Made by a program: the position numbers and the translations under genes
Notes under the pieces: model-generated
Told to the model about the DNA's origin: nothing
What the model saw: the letters and a program-made list of their open reading frames with translations, nothing else
Databases searched by the model: none
Shown: positions 8,471 through 16,862 of the stretch, piece after piece
Layout of the letters: every line of letters starts with the position of its first letter
Position numbering within the stretch: position 1 is the first letter of the stretch
Source of the DNA: Ignavibacteriales bacterium
GTDB lineage: Bacteria; Bacteroidota; Ignavibacteria; Ignavibacteriales; Ignavibacteriaceae
Direction of reading: 5' to 3'
Assembly (NCBI GenBank): GCA_012517155.1
Contig: JAAYVN010000041.1
Coordinates: 74,556 to 113,732 of the forward strand
Length of the DNA: 39,177 bases

Positions 8471-8944
8471 ATGCTTTTTGAACCAAATCATTACGCCGCT
8501 ATGAGTTCCGCATTAAAACTTGCGGAAACCGCATACAGTATGGACGAGGTGCCCGTCGGTGCCGTAATCACATACAATAAAAAAATAATTGGAAAAGGTT
8601 ATAATCAGATTGAATTGCTAAAGGACTGCACAGCACATGCTGAAATTCTGGCAATCACCGCAGCGGAACAATACCTGCAGACAAAAGTACTTGCCGGCTG
8701 CGAACTATTTGTTACTCTCGAACCTTGTATTATGTGTATTGGCGCGGCGATTCTAGCAAAACTTGACTCGGTGTATTTTGCAGCATTTGATACGAAATCA
8801 GGAGCCTGTGGTTCCGTTTATAATATCCCCGGAGACCAAAAGTTAAATCACACGATTAAGATTTACAGCGGACTTTTTGAGGATGAAGCGAAAAGACTTT
8901 TAAGCAGCTTCTTTTCGGAAAAAAGAAAAAAGAAAGAAGATTAG
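8471..8944 (+). CDS. tadA: tRNA-specific adenosine deaminase TadA
   Basis: TadA deaminates adenosine 34 to inosine in the wobble position, chiefly of tRNA-Arg(ACG). The product has 157 residues, close to the usual length. Zinc and catalytic residues line up with the family: DEVPVGAVI at 25-33, H56-A-E58 (His ligand and proton-shuttle Glu), and C86-x2-C89 in LEPCIMCIGAAI. The TadA-type GACGSVYNI segment follows. These favour TadA over guanine or cytosine deaminases. The ATG is 8 nt after the tRNA-Arg and has no visible ribosome binding site. A second ATG at 8501 is also without one. The stop overlaps the stop of the convergent TPR gene by 4 bp. Confidence 0.93.
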   Translation: MLFEPNHYAAMSSALKLAETAYSMDEVPVGAVITYNKKIIGKGYNQIELLKDCTAHAEILAITAAEQYLQTKVLAGCELFVTLEPCIMCIGAAILAKLDSVYFAAFDTKSGACGSVYNIPGDQKLNHTIKIYSGLFEDEAKRLLSSFFSEKRKKKED

Positions 8945-10647
8945 CTTAGAGAATTAAGCAATTCCTCGGCTTTCCAACTCCCAAGTTCCTTTGCCTTGTT
9001 CAGACATTCCAACCCCTTCTCTTTTTGATCATTGTCCAGATACAACTTGCCCAGTTCGAAAAATCCGAGACTGTATGTTGGATTGATCTGAACAGCAATC
9101 AGCAAATCCCCTATTGCCTCATCTGGTTTATCCATTTTGAGATATGATTTTGCCCTGTTTTTATAAGCCTCGAAATAATCCGCTTTAAGTTTTATAGCTT
9201 CAGAAAAGTCCGTAACAGCCCCTTCGTAATCTTCCATATCAATTTTTGCATAAGCGCGGTTATAATAAGCAACGGGATTATCTCCCGTCAATTCAATCAC
9301 TTTTGAGTATGCCGAAACCGCACCGCTGAACTCGGATTTATTCTGTTTAGCATATCCAAGCATAAAGTAGCCGTCGGTAAACTCAGGATTTAATTCCACT
9401 GCTTTTTCGAAGTGGGGAATTGCATCCTCAACTTCTCCAATCGAAAAGAGGGCAATGCCGATATTAAAGTGAGTTGTACCATTTTCAGGGTCAAAGGTTA
9501 GCGACTGAAGGTAATCCTGAATAGCTGAGTTCGTATCCCCTAAAGCGTATTTTGCATTTCCCCTGTTAATAAGGGCATCGGAATAATCAGGAGACAACTC
9601 AATAGCCAGATCATAGTTCTCAATTGCCCGTTCGTGCTGTTTAAGATTGTAGTATGCATTACCTCTGTTATAATATAATAGCGGGTTTGAATTATCGATC
9701 TGACAAACTTTGTCATAATCCTCAATAGCCTGCTCGTTATTTCCAAGACTGAAATGAAGATTCCCTCTGGCAAAAAGCGCAAGTAGATTGTTTGGATTCT
9801 GAGTCAGAGCTTCGCTAAAATCGCCCATGGCTCCGTCAAAATCACCAGTGTTATACTTACTGTTGCCAAGATAATAAAAAATATCTGAAAAATCGCCGGA
9901 TATGGAGAGAGCCTTGTTAAACGCTTCTATTGCGTGAGTATAGTCTTCCATAGAGTAGTAAGACAGTCCGATATTATAGTATATTGAGATATTTTCAGGA
10001 TCATTACTTAATGCTTTTTCAAAATCAGCAATTGATTCCTGAAATTGCTTCAGCGCAAATTTAGCATTCCCACGATTAAGGTAAAGCACCGACATGTCAG
10101 ATCGCAAATCTATTGCCCTGTTAAAAACCTCGATTGCTTCTTCGAATTTATCGGTGTTATAAAGCAAATCAGCTCTTTTTTTGACCGCTTCAAAGTAGTC
10201 AGGATCAATATTAACTGCAGATGTGAAACAACTAATTGCTTCCGATTCCATATTATTATCCGAGTAAATTATACCCAGACTGTAGTATACATCTTTTTCG
10301 GATGGATTAAGTTCAAGAACCTTCTTGAAGTCATTTATTGCCTTATCAGTTTTGTCCATGTTGTAATAAGTGACTGCTCTAAGATGGTAGAATTCCGGGA
10401 CAGCTGGATCAATAATTATTGCTTTTGAAAAGTCGTCGAGAGCATTTTCATTTTTACCAAGTAATGAATAAGTGCTTCCCCTGCCTACATAGGCATTTGC
10501 TAGTTTTGGATCCTCGGCAATAGCATTATTATAAATAACAAGCGCTGCTTCGAGATCTCCCTCAAGGCGTAGCTTTTCTGCTTTTTCCAGCAGTTTAACT
10601 GCTTTAGATTTGAATACTGTTGATTTTAAAAATTCTGCAAAACTCAT
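8941..10647 (-). CDS. Protein made of 16 tandem tetratricopeptide repeats
   Basis: From about residue 15 to 558 the 568-residue protein is a continuous run of 34-residue TPR units. Each has the W/Y-x-LG-x2-Y and A-x3-F-x2-A-x2-L/I-x-P spacing, and I count 16. Typical units contain YYNRGNAYYNLKQHERAIENY and YLNRGNAKFALKQFQESIADF. There is no signal peptide, transmembrane segment or catalytic domain, so it is probably a cytoplasmic scaffold or adaptor. Sixteen units would form more than one superhelical turn. It follows hprK after a 114-bp spacer that could contain its own promoter. Its partner cannot be predicted from sequence. Confidence 0.9.
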   Translation of the reverse strand: MSFAEFLKSTVFKSKAVKLLEKAEKLRLEGDLEAALVIYNNAIAEDPKLANAYVGRGSTYSLLGKNENALDDFSKAIIIDPAVPEFYHLRAVTYYNMDKTDKAINDFKKVLELNPSEKDVYYSLGIIYSDNNMESEAISCFTSAVNIDPDYFEAVKKRADLLYNTDKFEEAIEVFNRAIDLRSDMSVLYLNRGNAKFALKQFQESIADFEKALSNDPENISIYYNIGLSYYSMEDYTHAIEAFNKALSISGDFSDIFYYLGNSKYNTGDFDGAMGDFSEALTQNPNNLLALFARGNLHFSLGNNEQAIEDYDKVCQIDNSNPLLYYNRGNAYYNLKQHERAIENYDLAIELSPDYSDALINRGNAKYALGDTNSAIQDYLQSLTFDPENGTTHFNIGIALFSIGEVEDAIPHFEKAVELNPEFTDGYFMLGYAKQNKSEFSGAVSAYSKVIELTGDNPVAYYNRAYAKIDMEDYEGAVTDFSEAIKLKADYFEAYKNRAKSYLKMDKPDEAIGDLLIAVQINPTYSLGFFELGKLYLDNDQKEKGLECLNKAKELGSWKAEELLNSLS

Positions 10648-10761
10648 ATAGAAGCTGTTGAAATCCGGAGTTACAAATTTCCTATTCTTTAATTATATAA
10701 TTTACAACTTATAAACCAGATTTTCTAAAAAAATTTTCATTTTGCTAAATATGACGTGATT

Positions 10762-11766
10762 TTACTCAAAATCATGTTCAAAATAATCGATATTCCTTTC
10801 ATATTTTCGATTTATAGCCTCTTTTAGTCTATTCTGGAAAACCTTTGCCGCATCATAATCATAGTGTTTCAGGAGGTAATGGAGAGCGATTACTTCCGAA
10901 ATCACGGTAATATTTTTTCCGGGAACTATTGGAAGCCTGACGTAAGGAAGATCTACTCCCAGAATATTAAATGACGCATCCTCCAGACCAGTTCTGGTAT
11001 AATCCGAATCCTTACTCCACACTTCGAGTTCCACAATTACTTCTAGCCTTTTCTGGTATCTAATAGCCCGGACACCGAACATTTTTTCCACATCGATAAA
11101 TCCGATCCCTCTGATTTCCATGAAGTGTTTTACCAGTTCTGTTCCGGCTCCAAGTATTATGCTCTCTGCTTTTTTAGTTAAAATTACCACATCATCAGCG
11201 ACCAGCCTATGCCCTCTCTCTATAAGGTCAAGTGCAATCTCGCTTTTGCCAATACCGGAATTACCTACAAACAATATTCCCACTCCGTAGACATCAACAA
11301 ACGAACCATGGATTGAGAGTCGTGGGGCAAACTGATCATCAAGAAAATCACTGATAAGATTAGAAAGTTTGGTGGTTGAGAGTTTTGATCCAAAAACAGG
11401 AGTGTTGAATTTATTAGCTAGTTCGAGCAGCTCATCAGAAGGTCTATGATCATTAGTGAGAATAATACAGGGGATTTCAAATTTCAGAATTTTTTCAAGT
11501 GCAACTCTTCTTTCCTTTAATGAAAGAGCTCCCAGATACTTGATTTCAGTATTCCCAAATACTTGTACTCGGCTATAAGCAAATAAATCAACAAACCCGG
11601 CTAAAGCTAAGCCGGGTCTGTGAAGATTTTGATCTTTAATTTTTCTGTCGAGTCCCCCTTCACCGGTTAATAGATGAATGCCAAATTTTTTTTCGGTGAT
11701 TTTATGAAAGAATCTGACATCAATGGATTCTTTCCGGGTCATCGCATTATTATCGATACTAATCAT
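10762..11766 (-). CDS. hprK: HPr kinase/phosphorylase
   Basis: HprK phosphorylates, and dephosphorylates, a serine of the phosphocarrier protein HPr. The 334-residue protein has the expected two-domain plan. An N-terminal domain (about 1-145) is followed by a kinase core with the P-loop GNSGIGKSE (K174), the nearby RGHRLVADDVV segment, and the HprK signature EIRGIGFIDVEKMFG near residue 217. The ATG abuts the hpf stop (TAAATG), so translation is coupled. An alternative in-frame ATG lies eight codons later. In Gram-negative and FCB bacteria the kinase usually serves regulation rather than sugar uptake. No HPr or other PTS gene is in this window. Confidence 0.95.
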   Translation of the reverse strand: MISIDNNAMTRKESIDVRFFHKITEKKFGIHLLTGEGGLDRKIKDQNLHRPGLALAGFVDLFAYSRVQVFGNTEIKYLGALSLKERRVALEKILKFEIPCIILTNDHRPSDELLELANKFNTPVFGSKLSTTKLSNLISDFLDDQFAPRLSIHGSFVDVYGVGILFVGNSGIGKSEIALDLIERGHRLVADDVVILTKKAESIILGAGTELVKHFMEIRGIGFIDVEKMFGVRAIRYQKRLEVIVELEVWSKDSDYTRTGLEDASFNILGVDLPYVRLPIVPGKNITVISEVIALHYLLKHYDYDAAKVFQNRLKEAINRKYERNIDYFEHDFE

Positions 11767-12066
11767 TTAAATATGAGCTATCCTTTTTGTTTTAAGTTTT
11801 TTCAACATACGTTTAAGTTTTTCAACTGCACCGGCAACCGAGACTTTAAAATCTTCCGAAACCTGCTCTGCTTTTAATAATTGCCCCGGAACTTTGATAA
11901 CTATTTCGGCAATTTTATCACTTTCTTTTTGATTCTGATAGCTGAGCACAATGTCCGCGTCCATTATTTCATCACTAAATCGTTCGAGTGATTTGACTTC
12001 ATCTTTCACATACGATTTTAATGTGTCGTGTGCTCTGAATTTGCGGGCTGTGATTTTTATGTTCAT
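11767..12066 (-). CDS. hpf: Ribosome hibernation promoting factor, short form
   Basis: HPF/YfiA proteins bind the 30S subunit at the tRNA and mRNA channel and help inactivate ribosomes in stationary phase. At 99 residues this is a short form without the C-terminal dimerisation domain of long HPF. The family N-terminus MNIKITARKFRAHDTLKSYV is clear, as are the beta-strand ADIVLSYQN region and a lysine-rich C-terminus (KLKRMLKKLKTKR). The ATG at 12066 has a strong GGAGG six bases upstream. It lies between xerC/D (18 bp) and hprK (adjoining). Confidence 0.93.
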   Translation of the reverse strand: MNIKITARKFRAHDTLKSYVKDEVKSLERFSDEIMDADIVLSYQNQKESDKIAEIVIKVPGQLLKAEQVSEDFKVSVAGAVEKLKRMLKKLKTKRIAHI

Positions 12067-12084
12067 TTGATACCTCCGGTATTT

Positions 12085-12990
12085 TTATGATTTTGGATGT
12101 GTTTTCTTATAGACACTCTTTATTCTTTCAATACTTGTATGAGTATAAATCTGAGTTGTAGAAAGTTTAGAGTGACCTAAAATCTCTTTAACTGCTAGAA
12201 TGTCGGCACCATTATCCAATAAGTGGGTTGCAGAACTGTGCCTCAGGACATGTGGACTCTTTTTCTTGATGTCCGTTACCAGTCCTAAATATTTGTTAAT
12301 AATTGAATAAACAACTCTCGTCGATAATCTACCTTCGTTTGTGTTAAAAAATAAATAATTATTGTCTTTCTTTCTTTTAATCGTACCAAGATATTCTTCT
12401 AGTACTTTTATGGTTTTTTCACCAACAGGAACAACTCTGAGTTTGTTCCCTTTTCCGAGAATTCTGAGACGGTTCTTTTCGAATTCCAGATCAGACATTT
12501 TTAAGTCGCACAGCTCGGAAACGCGCAAAGAACAACCATATAGCATTTCAAAAATGGCTTTATATTTTAAATACCTGATTTTCCCTGTTTCGTTAAATCT
12601 TTTATGAAGATATTCCTGAAGATCCTCATAATTGCGAACACTTATAACCTCAGGCAAAACTTGTACTGTCTTAGGATTTCTGAGTAATTTAACTCTGTTT
12701 GTTTCTACAAGATCATTTTTATAAGCGAAATCAATCAACCCTCTGATCGATGCAAGTTTCCTTGCTATTGATTTCATTGAATACCGGTTTTCATTAAGTT
12801 CAAACAGAAATCTTTTAACAATTTTTTCATCTATCTGTTTAATTACTGTTTTTTCCAGTTTCCTGCAAAATACTCCGAATTGACTTAAATCCTCATTATA
12901 AGACTTGATGGTATTATTCGAATACCTCTTAATATGCTTAAGGGAATCTAAATAATCAGCAATTACAGAGTAAAGCGAAACATCACTCAT
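12085..12990 (-). CDS. xerC: Tyrosine recombinase of the XerC/XerD family
   Basis: Xer recombinases resolve chromosome dimers at dif during division. The protein has 301 residues, with an N-terminal SAM-like core-binding domain (about 1-100) and a C-terminal catalytic domain. The catalytic set is complete: R156 in CSLRVSEL, the beta-hairpin lysine in LGKGNKLRVVP (about 178), H247-x2-R250, H273 in LGHSKLSTTQ, and the nucleophile Y282. The length and housekeeping setting (topA, hpf, hprK) point to the core Xer enzyme rather than a phage integrase. XerC and XerD cannot be told apart with confidence, so the symbol is provisional. Its start overlaps the topA stop by 8 bp. Confidence 0.88.
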   Translation of the reverse strand: MSDVSLYSVIADYLDSLKHIKRYSNNTIKSYNEDLSQFGVFCRKLEKTVIKQIDEKIVKRFLFELNENRYSMKSIARKLASIRGLIDFAYKNDLVETNRVKLLRNPKTVQVLPEVISVRNYEDLQEYLHKRFNETGKIRYLKYKAIFEMLYGCSLRVSELCDLKMSDLEFEKNRLRILGKGNKLRVVPVGEKTIKVLEEYLGTIKRKKDNNYLFFNTNEGRLSTRVVYSIINKYLGLVTDIKKKSPHVLRHSSATHLLDNGADILAVKEILGHSKLSTTQIYTHTSIERIKSVYKKTHPKS

Positions 12991-15307
12991 CTGATTCTTC
13001 CGGATTTTCTGGTATTAATTCATATTTGCACTTCGGGCAAGCAATATAATTTCCTTTTTTAGCTGAGTATTTTCCCTCCATATAACTGTTTCCACACTCA
13101 GGGCATTCTTTATTTACAAGCTTATTCCAGCTTACAAAATCACAATCGGGATACGAAGAGCAGCCATAGAAGGTTTTGTTCTTTTTAGACCTTCTCTCCA
13201 CTATGTCTCCTTTGGAACATTTAGGACATTTTACATCCAGAGTAATGTTCTTTACAAAATCACATTCAGGATATTTTTCGCAACCAATGAACTTACCAAA
13301 TTTGCCTTGTCTGAAAACAGTCCTGTTACCGCATTTTTCACATACCTCTCCTGTGAACTCAACTTCATTATTAACCTTAATTAATTCGCGCATTGATTTG
13401 ATATTATTGCAGTCTGGATAGTTGCTGCAGGCAAGAAATTTACCAAATCTGCCGTACTTAAATAACATCTCATGACCGCATTTATCGCAAATGATTTTTT
13501 CTATTTCAGATTCAACTTTCTCGAGCGATTTTATAAACGGCAAATAAAAATCGTTCATTACCTGCAAGAAATCGGCATCGCCTTGAGCAATCTGATCAAG
13601 TTCAGCCTCCATTCGAGAGGTAAATCTCACCTCAAAAATGTCAGGAAAATTTTTAACCAGGATCCCATTAACCTTGTGTCCTAATTCCGTGGGGAAGAGC
13701 TTTCTTTCTTTCAGATAGACATAGGAGCGGTCGATTATTGTACTCACGATTGATGAATATGTACTTGGGCGCCCTATTCCCTGACTTTCAAGTTCTTTTA
13801 TCAGACTTGCCTCGCTGTACCTTGGTGGCGGTTTAGTGAAATGCTGAGTATGCTCAAGTTCATCCAGTTTCAAGTTTTGATTCTTCTCCAACCCAAGCGG
13901 AATGCTTTCATTCTTAGCCTCGGATTTATCATCAAAGTCATCCTTCGCTTCGGTCTGCTCGGAGTATATCTTCATGAAACCATCAAATCTGAGTGCCTGA
14001 CCATAAGCTCGAAAAGTGTATTTCCCTTCTGAAATATCAACTATAGTTGTTTCAAGAATAGCCTGACTCATCTGTGAGGCAATGAAGCGCTTCCATATTA
14101 GTTGATAGAGTTTGAATGATTTATCGTCCAGATAAGGTTTTACAAACTCAGGGGTATATTTCATTGATGTGGGTCGTATTGCTTCATGGGCATCCTGAAC
14201 TTTTCCGGATGATTTCTTTTCGTAAGTGTTTCCGGTTGATGGCAAGTAATTCTCACCAAAGTTTTGAGCGATAAAACCTCTGGCTTCAGAAATTATTTCC
14301 GCACTAATACGCGTAGAGTCAGTTCGCATATAAGTTATAAGACCAACGATACCTTCATCCGGTGACAGTTCCACGCCTTCATAAAGCTTCTGAGCAATAC
14401 CCATGGTTTGCTTGGATCTGAATCTTAAAACACGGGATGCTTCTGCCTGTAAAGCACTCGTAATGAAAGGGGGAGAAGGATTTCTTCTGATTGTCTTTTT
14501 GACAACATTGGAAATCTTAAAAAGCTTATTTTTTTCTATATCATCATAAATCCTGTATGCAGTTTCCTTGTCCGGAATAACCGAATGTCTTTTAAGGAAT
14601 TCCTGCATCTCTGCTTCACTCATTTTGGATTTCGGAAGAGTTTTGATTTCCTTTCCGTCAATACTGTGAAGCTTTGCCTTGATTTTTATTTCCTCGGCAG
14701 TAAGGAAATACCCCCAGATGGACCAATACTCGATTGGAACATAGTTAAGAATTTCAGCGTCCCTTTCACAGATTAGTCTGAGTGCGACGCTTTGCACCCT
14801 GCCTGCAGAAAGAGTGTTCCCCGACTCTTCAATAGCCGCTTTCCAAAGGAAAGGACTGATTTTGTATCCGATAATCCTATCCATCATCCTTCGCGCACGC
14901 TGTGAGGCAACCAGAGCAGTATCAATCTGACGGGGTGAATTCATACCTCTGTCAATTCCGGATTTTGTTATCTCGGTGAATAACACACGTTCAATATCAA
15001 TTTTTTTTCCGTTTGTTATCACTTCAGCGATATCCTGCGCTATTGCCTCCCCTTCCCGGTCAGGGTCAGTTGCAATGAACACTTTTTTACTTTTCGCTGC
15101 AAGATCCTTAATTTTTTTTACAACTTCGGCTTTCCCTCTAATCGTTAAAAATTTCGGTAGAAAACCATTGGAAACATCAATCCCAAGGCTGCTTTTGGGC
15201 AGATTACGAATATGTCCGATTGTAGCTTCTACATGAAATTTTTTACCCAGATATTTATTTATTGTTTTCGCTTTTGAAGGCGACTCAACTATGAGCAGAT
15301 TTTTCAT
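12983..15307 (-). CDS. topA: DNA topoisomerase I (type IA)
   Basis: This enzyme relaxes negative supercoils by cutting one strand. The 774-residue chain starts with the Toprim domain: MKNLLIVESPSKAKTINKYL, with acidic metal-binding residues in FIATDPDREGEAIA near 84-97. The gate domains follow, with active-site Y326 in LITYMRTDSTRIS. The C-terminus carries four Cys4 zinc ribbons (starting CDKCGHEM, CEKCGNRT, CPKCSKGD and CPECGNSY), the first three also with the SNYPDCN-type second half. The start lies 7 bp after smg, and the stop overlaps xerC/D. Length and architecture are standard. Confidence 0.97.
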   Translation of the reverse strand: MKNLLIVESPSKAKTINKYLGKKFHVEATIGHIRNLPKSSLGIDVSNGFLPKFLTIRGKAEVVKKIKDLAAKSKKVFIATDPDREGEAIAQDIAEVITNGKKIDIERVLFTEITKSGIDRGMNSPRQIDTALVASQRARRMMDRIIGYKISPFLWKAAIEESGNTLSAGRVQSVALRLICERDAEILNYVPIEYWSIWGYFLTAEEIKIKAKLHSIDGKEIKTLPKSKMSEAEMQEFLKRHSVIPDKETAYRIYDDIEKNKLFKISNVVKKTIRRNPSPPFITSALQAEASRVLRFRSKQTMGIAQKLYEGVELSPDEGIVGLITYMRTDSTRISAEIISEARGFIAQNFGENYLPSTGNTYEKKSSGKVQDAHEAIRPTSMKYTPEFVKPYLDDKSFKLYQLIWKRFIASQMSQAILETTIVDISEGKYTFRAYGQALRFDGFMKIYSEQTEAKDDFDDKSEAKNESIPLGLEKNQNLKLDELEHTQHFTKPPPRYSEASLIKELESQGIGRPSTYSSIVSTIIDRSYVYLKERKLFPTELGHKVNGILVKNFPDIFEVRFTSRMEAELDQIAQGDADFLQVMNDFYLPFIKSLEKVESEIEKIICDKCGHEMLFKYGRFGKFLACSNYPDCNNIKSMRELIKVNNEVEFTGEVCEKCGNRTVFRQGKFGKFIGCEKYPECDFVKNITLDVKCPKCSKGDIVERRSKKNKTFYGCSSYPDCDFVSWNKLVNKECPECGNSYMEGKYSAKKGNYIACPKCKYELIPENPEESDE

Positions 15308-15314
15308 CGTTCTT

Positions 15315-15770
15315 TCAGTTTATTTGATCGTATATATATAATAACAGACGGCTACCCGCACTTGAGTGTCGATCTGCTTCAAACAATGAACTCAACAAGA
15401 ATATGTTAAATTCAAGATTACTTAAAGGTTTGTCGGTAATTAGCGTCAGCCTGTCAAGCAGGGTGTTAACGTCTTCAGTTGTCAGAACCTCAAGATTCCA
15501 TAATCTTAATAATTTGGAATAATTTTCAATTCCTATCAGACGTAATTCATCTTCAGATAAAATCCTACTGCTAAGTGACTTTGACTTCAATTCTTTTTCC
15601 AGAGCAAGTTCTGAGAGGAGCTTGTCAAAAATCCAACTATATATGGTTGGAACAACTGATTTTTTGTACCCTGGTTTTGATTTTAACTCATCATCTATTT
15701 GCTTAATACTTTTTCCTCTCACAATGCCGTCTATAACATTGGAGATTATTATTTGCAGATTTTGTTCCAT
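15315..15770 (-). CDS. smg: Smg/DUF494 family protein
   Basis: The 151-residue protein resembles the E. coli Smg family (DUF494). The best match is the central block SLSSRILSEDELRLIGIEN (about 66-84), the position of the SMRIYTPEECE-type block of the family, followed by a helical LWNLEVLTTEDVNTLLDRL segment. No catalytic residues or membrane segments are visible, and the molecular function of the family is not established. In proteobacteria smg neighbours dprA/smf and a topA-like gene. Here too it sits directly ahead of topA (7 bp) and after ybeY (5 bp), which supports the assignment. Confidence 0.8.
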   Translation of the reverse strand: MEQNLQIIISNVIDGIVRGKSIKQIDDELKSKPGYKKSVVPTIYSWIFDKLLSELALEKELKSKSLSSRILSEDELRLIGIENYSKLLRLWNLEVLTTEDVNTLLDRLTLITDKPLSNLEFNIFLLSSLFEADRHSSAGSRLLLYIYDQIN

Positions 15771-15775
15771 AAATG

Positions 15776-16201
15776 CTAATTTTTTGTGAATTTTCTCAAA
15801 AAATAATTTTCTTTTCTTTTCATTAATCCCCTTTCACTTGAATTTCCATCATTAAATCCCAGCAGATGTAAAATCCCGTGTATTACTAATCTGAATAACT
15901 CCTCATCTAAAGATACTTTATACAAGGCAGCATTTTTTTCGGCATCCTGGGTCGAAATAACAATCAGTCCTTCTAAAACCAAATCCTGATCACTGAAATT
16001 TAGGGATATTACATCTGTGCTGTAGTTATGTTTGAGATATTTGCAATTATAATCAATCATTTCCTCTGAACTAACGAAGATGATATCAAGAAAAGCAACT
16101 CTGAAATTAAATTCCTTTTTCATAACCGCCACTAAATCATGCACATTGCGGGCAGAAATTACGGTTTTATTGTTAAATCTGACTGTTAAATTTCTGATCA
16201 A
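15776..16201 (-). CDS. ybeY: Endoribonuclease YbeY (rRNA maturation factor)
   Basis: YbeY is a metal-dependent RNase acting in 16S rRNA 3'-end maturation and ribosome quality control. The protein has 141 residues. The metal motif is HGILHLLGFND near the C-terminus. The first two histidines are kept, but Asp stands where the common HGxLHLxGYDH motif has its third His, a variation I recall from Bacteroidota YbeY. The downstream MKRKENYFL segment also fits the family. The only possible start at the right length is TTG at 16201, directly after an in-frame TGA. No Shine-Dalgarno sequence is visible there, so the N-terminus is the weak point. Confidence 0.9.
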   Translation of the reverse strand: MIRNLTVRFNNKTVISARNVHDLVAVMKKEFNFRVAFLDIIFVSSEEMIDYNCKYLKHNYSTDVISLNFSDQDLVLEGLIVISTQDAEKNAALYKVSLDEELFRLVIHGILHLLGFNDGNSSERGLMKRKENYFLRKFTKN

Positions 16202-16280
16202 TCAAAAAATCTTTTTTCTATAGTGCATTTAATAACAAAAAAAAATGATAAATGCAAGTCATTAATTGAAAACATTGGAC

Positions 16281-16862
16281 TTATTTTTGATATTGCTTGA
16301 TGCTGTCCATGGTTATTTCCATGTACTTTTTATATCTAAGCGCGGATTCCTCAAATTCAGCGATCTCTTTATCAGTCAAATCCCTTATTACTTTGCCCGG
16401 CACTCCTCCAACAAGTTTCCCGGAAGGAACTACAAATCCCGGCCTTACCACAGTTCCGGCTGCAACCATACTATTTGACTCTACAACCGCTCCATCAAGT
16501 ACTATTGCACCCATACCAATTAAAGTTAGATCCTGAACTGTGCATCCGTGTAAGGTAACGCTGTGTCCCACCGTTACCTTATTTCCAATATTCAGGGGAA
16601 ATAGCTTATTGGTAACATGAAGCATACTGCAATCCTGAATATTAGACATTTCTCCAATTCGAATGTAATTCACATCACCCCGGATTACTGTGTTATACCA
16701 GACACTTGCGTATTTACAAATTTTAACATCTCCTATGATTTTCGATCCTGATGCAAGAAATACCGTATCGTCAATTTCCGGAATTATTCCTTCATAAGGG
16801 AAGATTATTTCCGAATCAATTAATTTTTGAATTTTGGTGGTATCCATCCTGTTTTTTTCCAT
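16281..16862 (-). CDS. Gamma-carbonic-anhydrase-like hexapeptide-repeat protein (YrdA/PaaY type)
   Basis: This left-handed beta-helix protein has 193 residues with hexapeptide repeats from about 28 to 160. The three histidines that bind metal at the trimer interface are present: one in SMLHVT and two in VGHSVTLHGC. The family segment GGVPGKVIRDL follows and a C-terminal helix ends the chain. Such proteins trimerise and bind Zn or Fe. Some hydrate CO2, others have different or unknown activity, so the reaction is not certain. The ATG at 16862 overlaps the DUF3108 gene by 43 nt; an ATG at 16847 is equally possible. Confidence 0.87.
   Translation of the reverse strand: MEKNRMDTTKIQKLIDSEIIFPYEGIIPEIDDTVFLASGSKIIGDVKICKYASVWYNTVIRGDVNYIRIGEMSNIQDCSMLHVTNKLFPLNIGNKVTVGHSVTLHGCTVQDLTLIGMGAIVLDGAVVESNSMVAAGTVVRPGFVVPSGKLVGGVPGKVIRDLTDKEIAEFEESALRYKKYMEITMDSIKQYQK

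Noticed and set aside
8893-8925. Possible hairpin GAAGC...GCTTC followed by TTTTC at the end of tadA
   Set aside because: The stem is only 5 bp with a bulged interior and a short T run inside coding sequence, too weak to call a terminator.
10045-10428. A 127-codon plus-strand frame inside the TPR gene
   Set aside because: It is a mirror of the repeated TPR coding sequence, with no domain or start signal of its own.
8941-10647. Periodic signal of about 102 bp as a DNA repeat or CRISPR array
   Set aside because: The periodicity comes from 34-residue TPR units whose DNA is diverged, and the frame is intact.
12085-12990. The tyrosine recombinase as evidence of an integrated mobile element
   Set aside because: It has XerC/D length and the full catalytic set, overlaps topA, and no attachment-site duplication or phage genes lie nearby.
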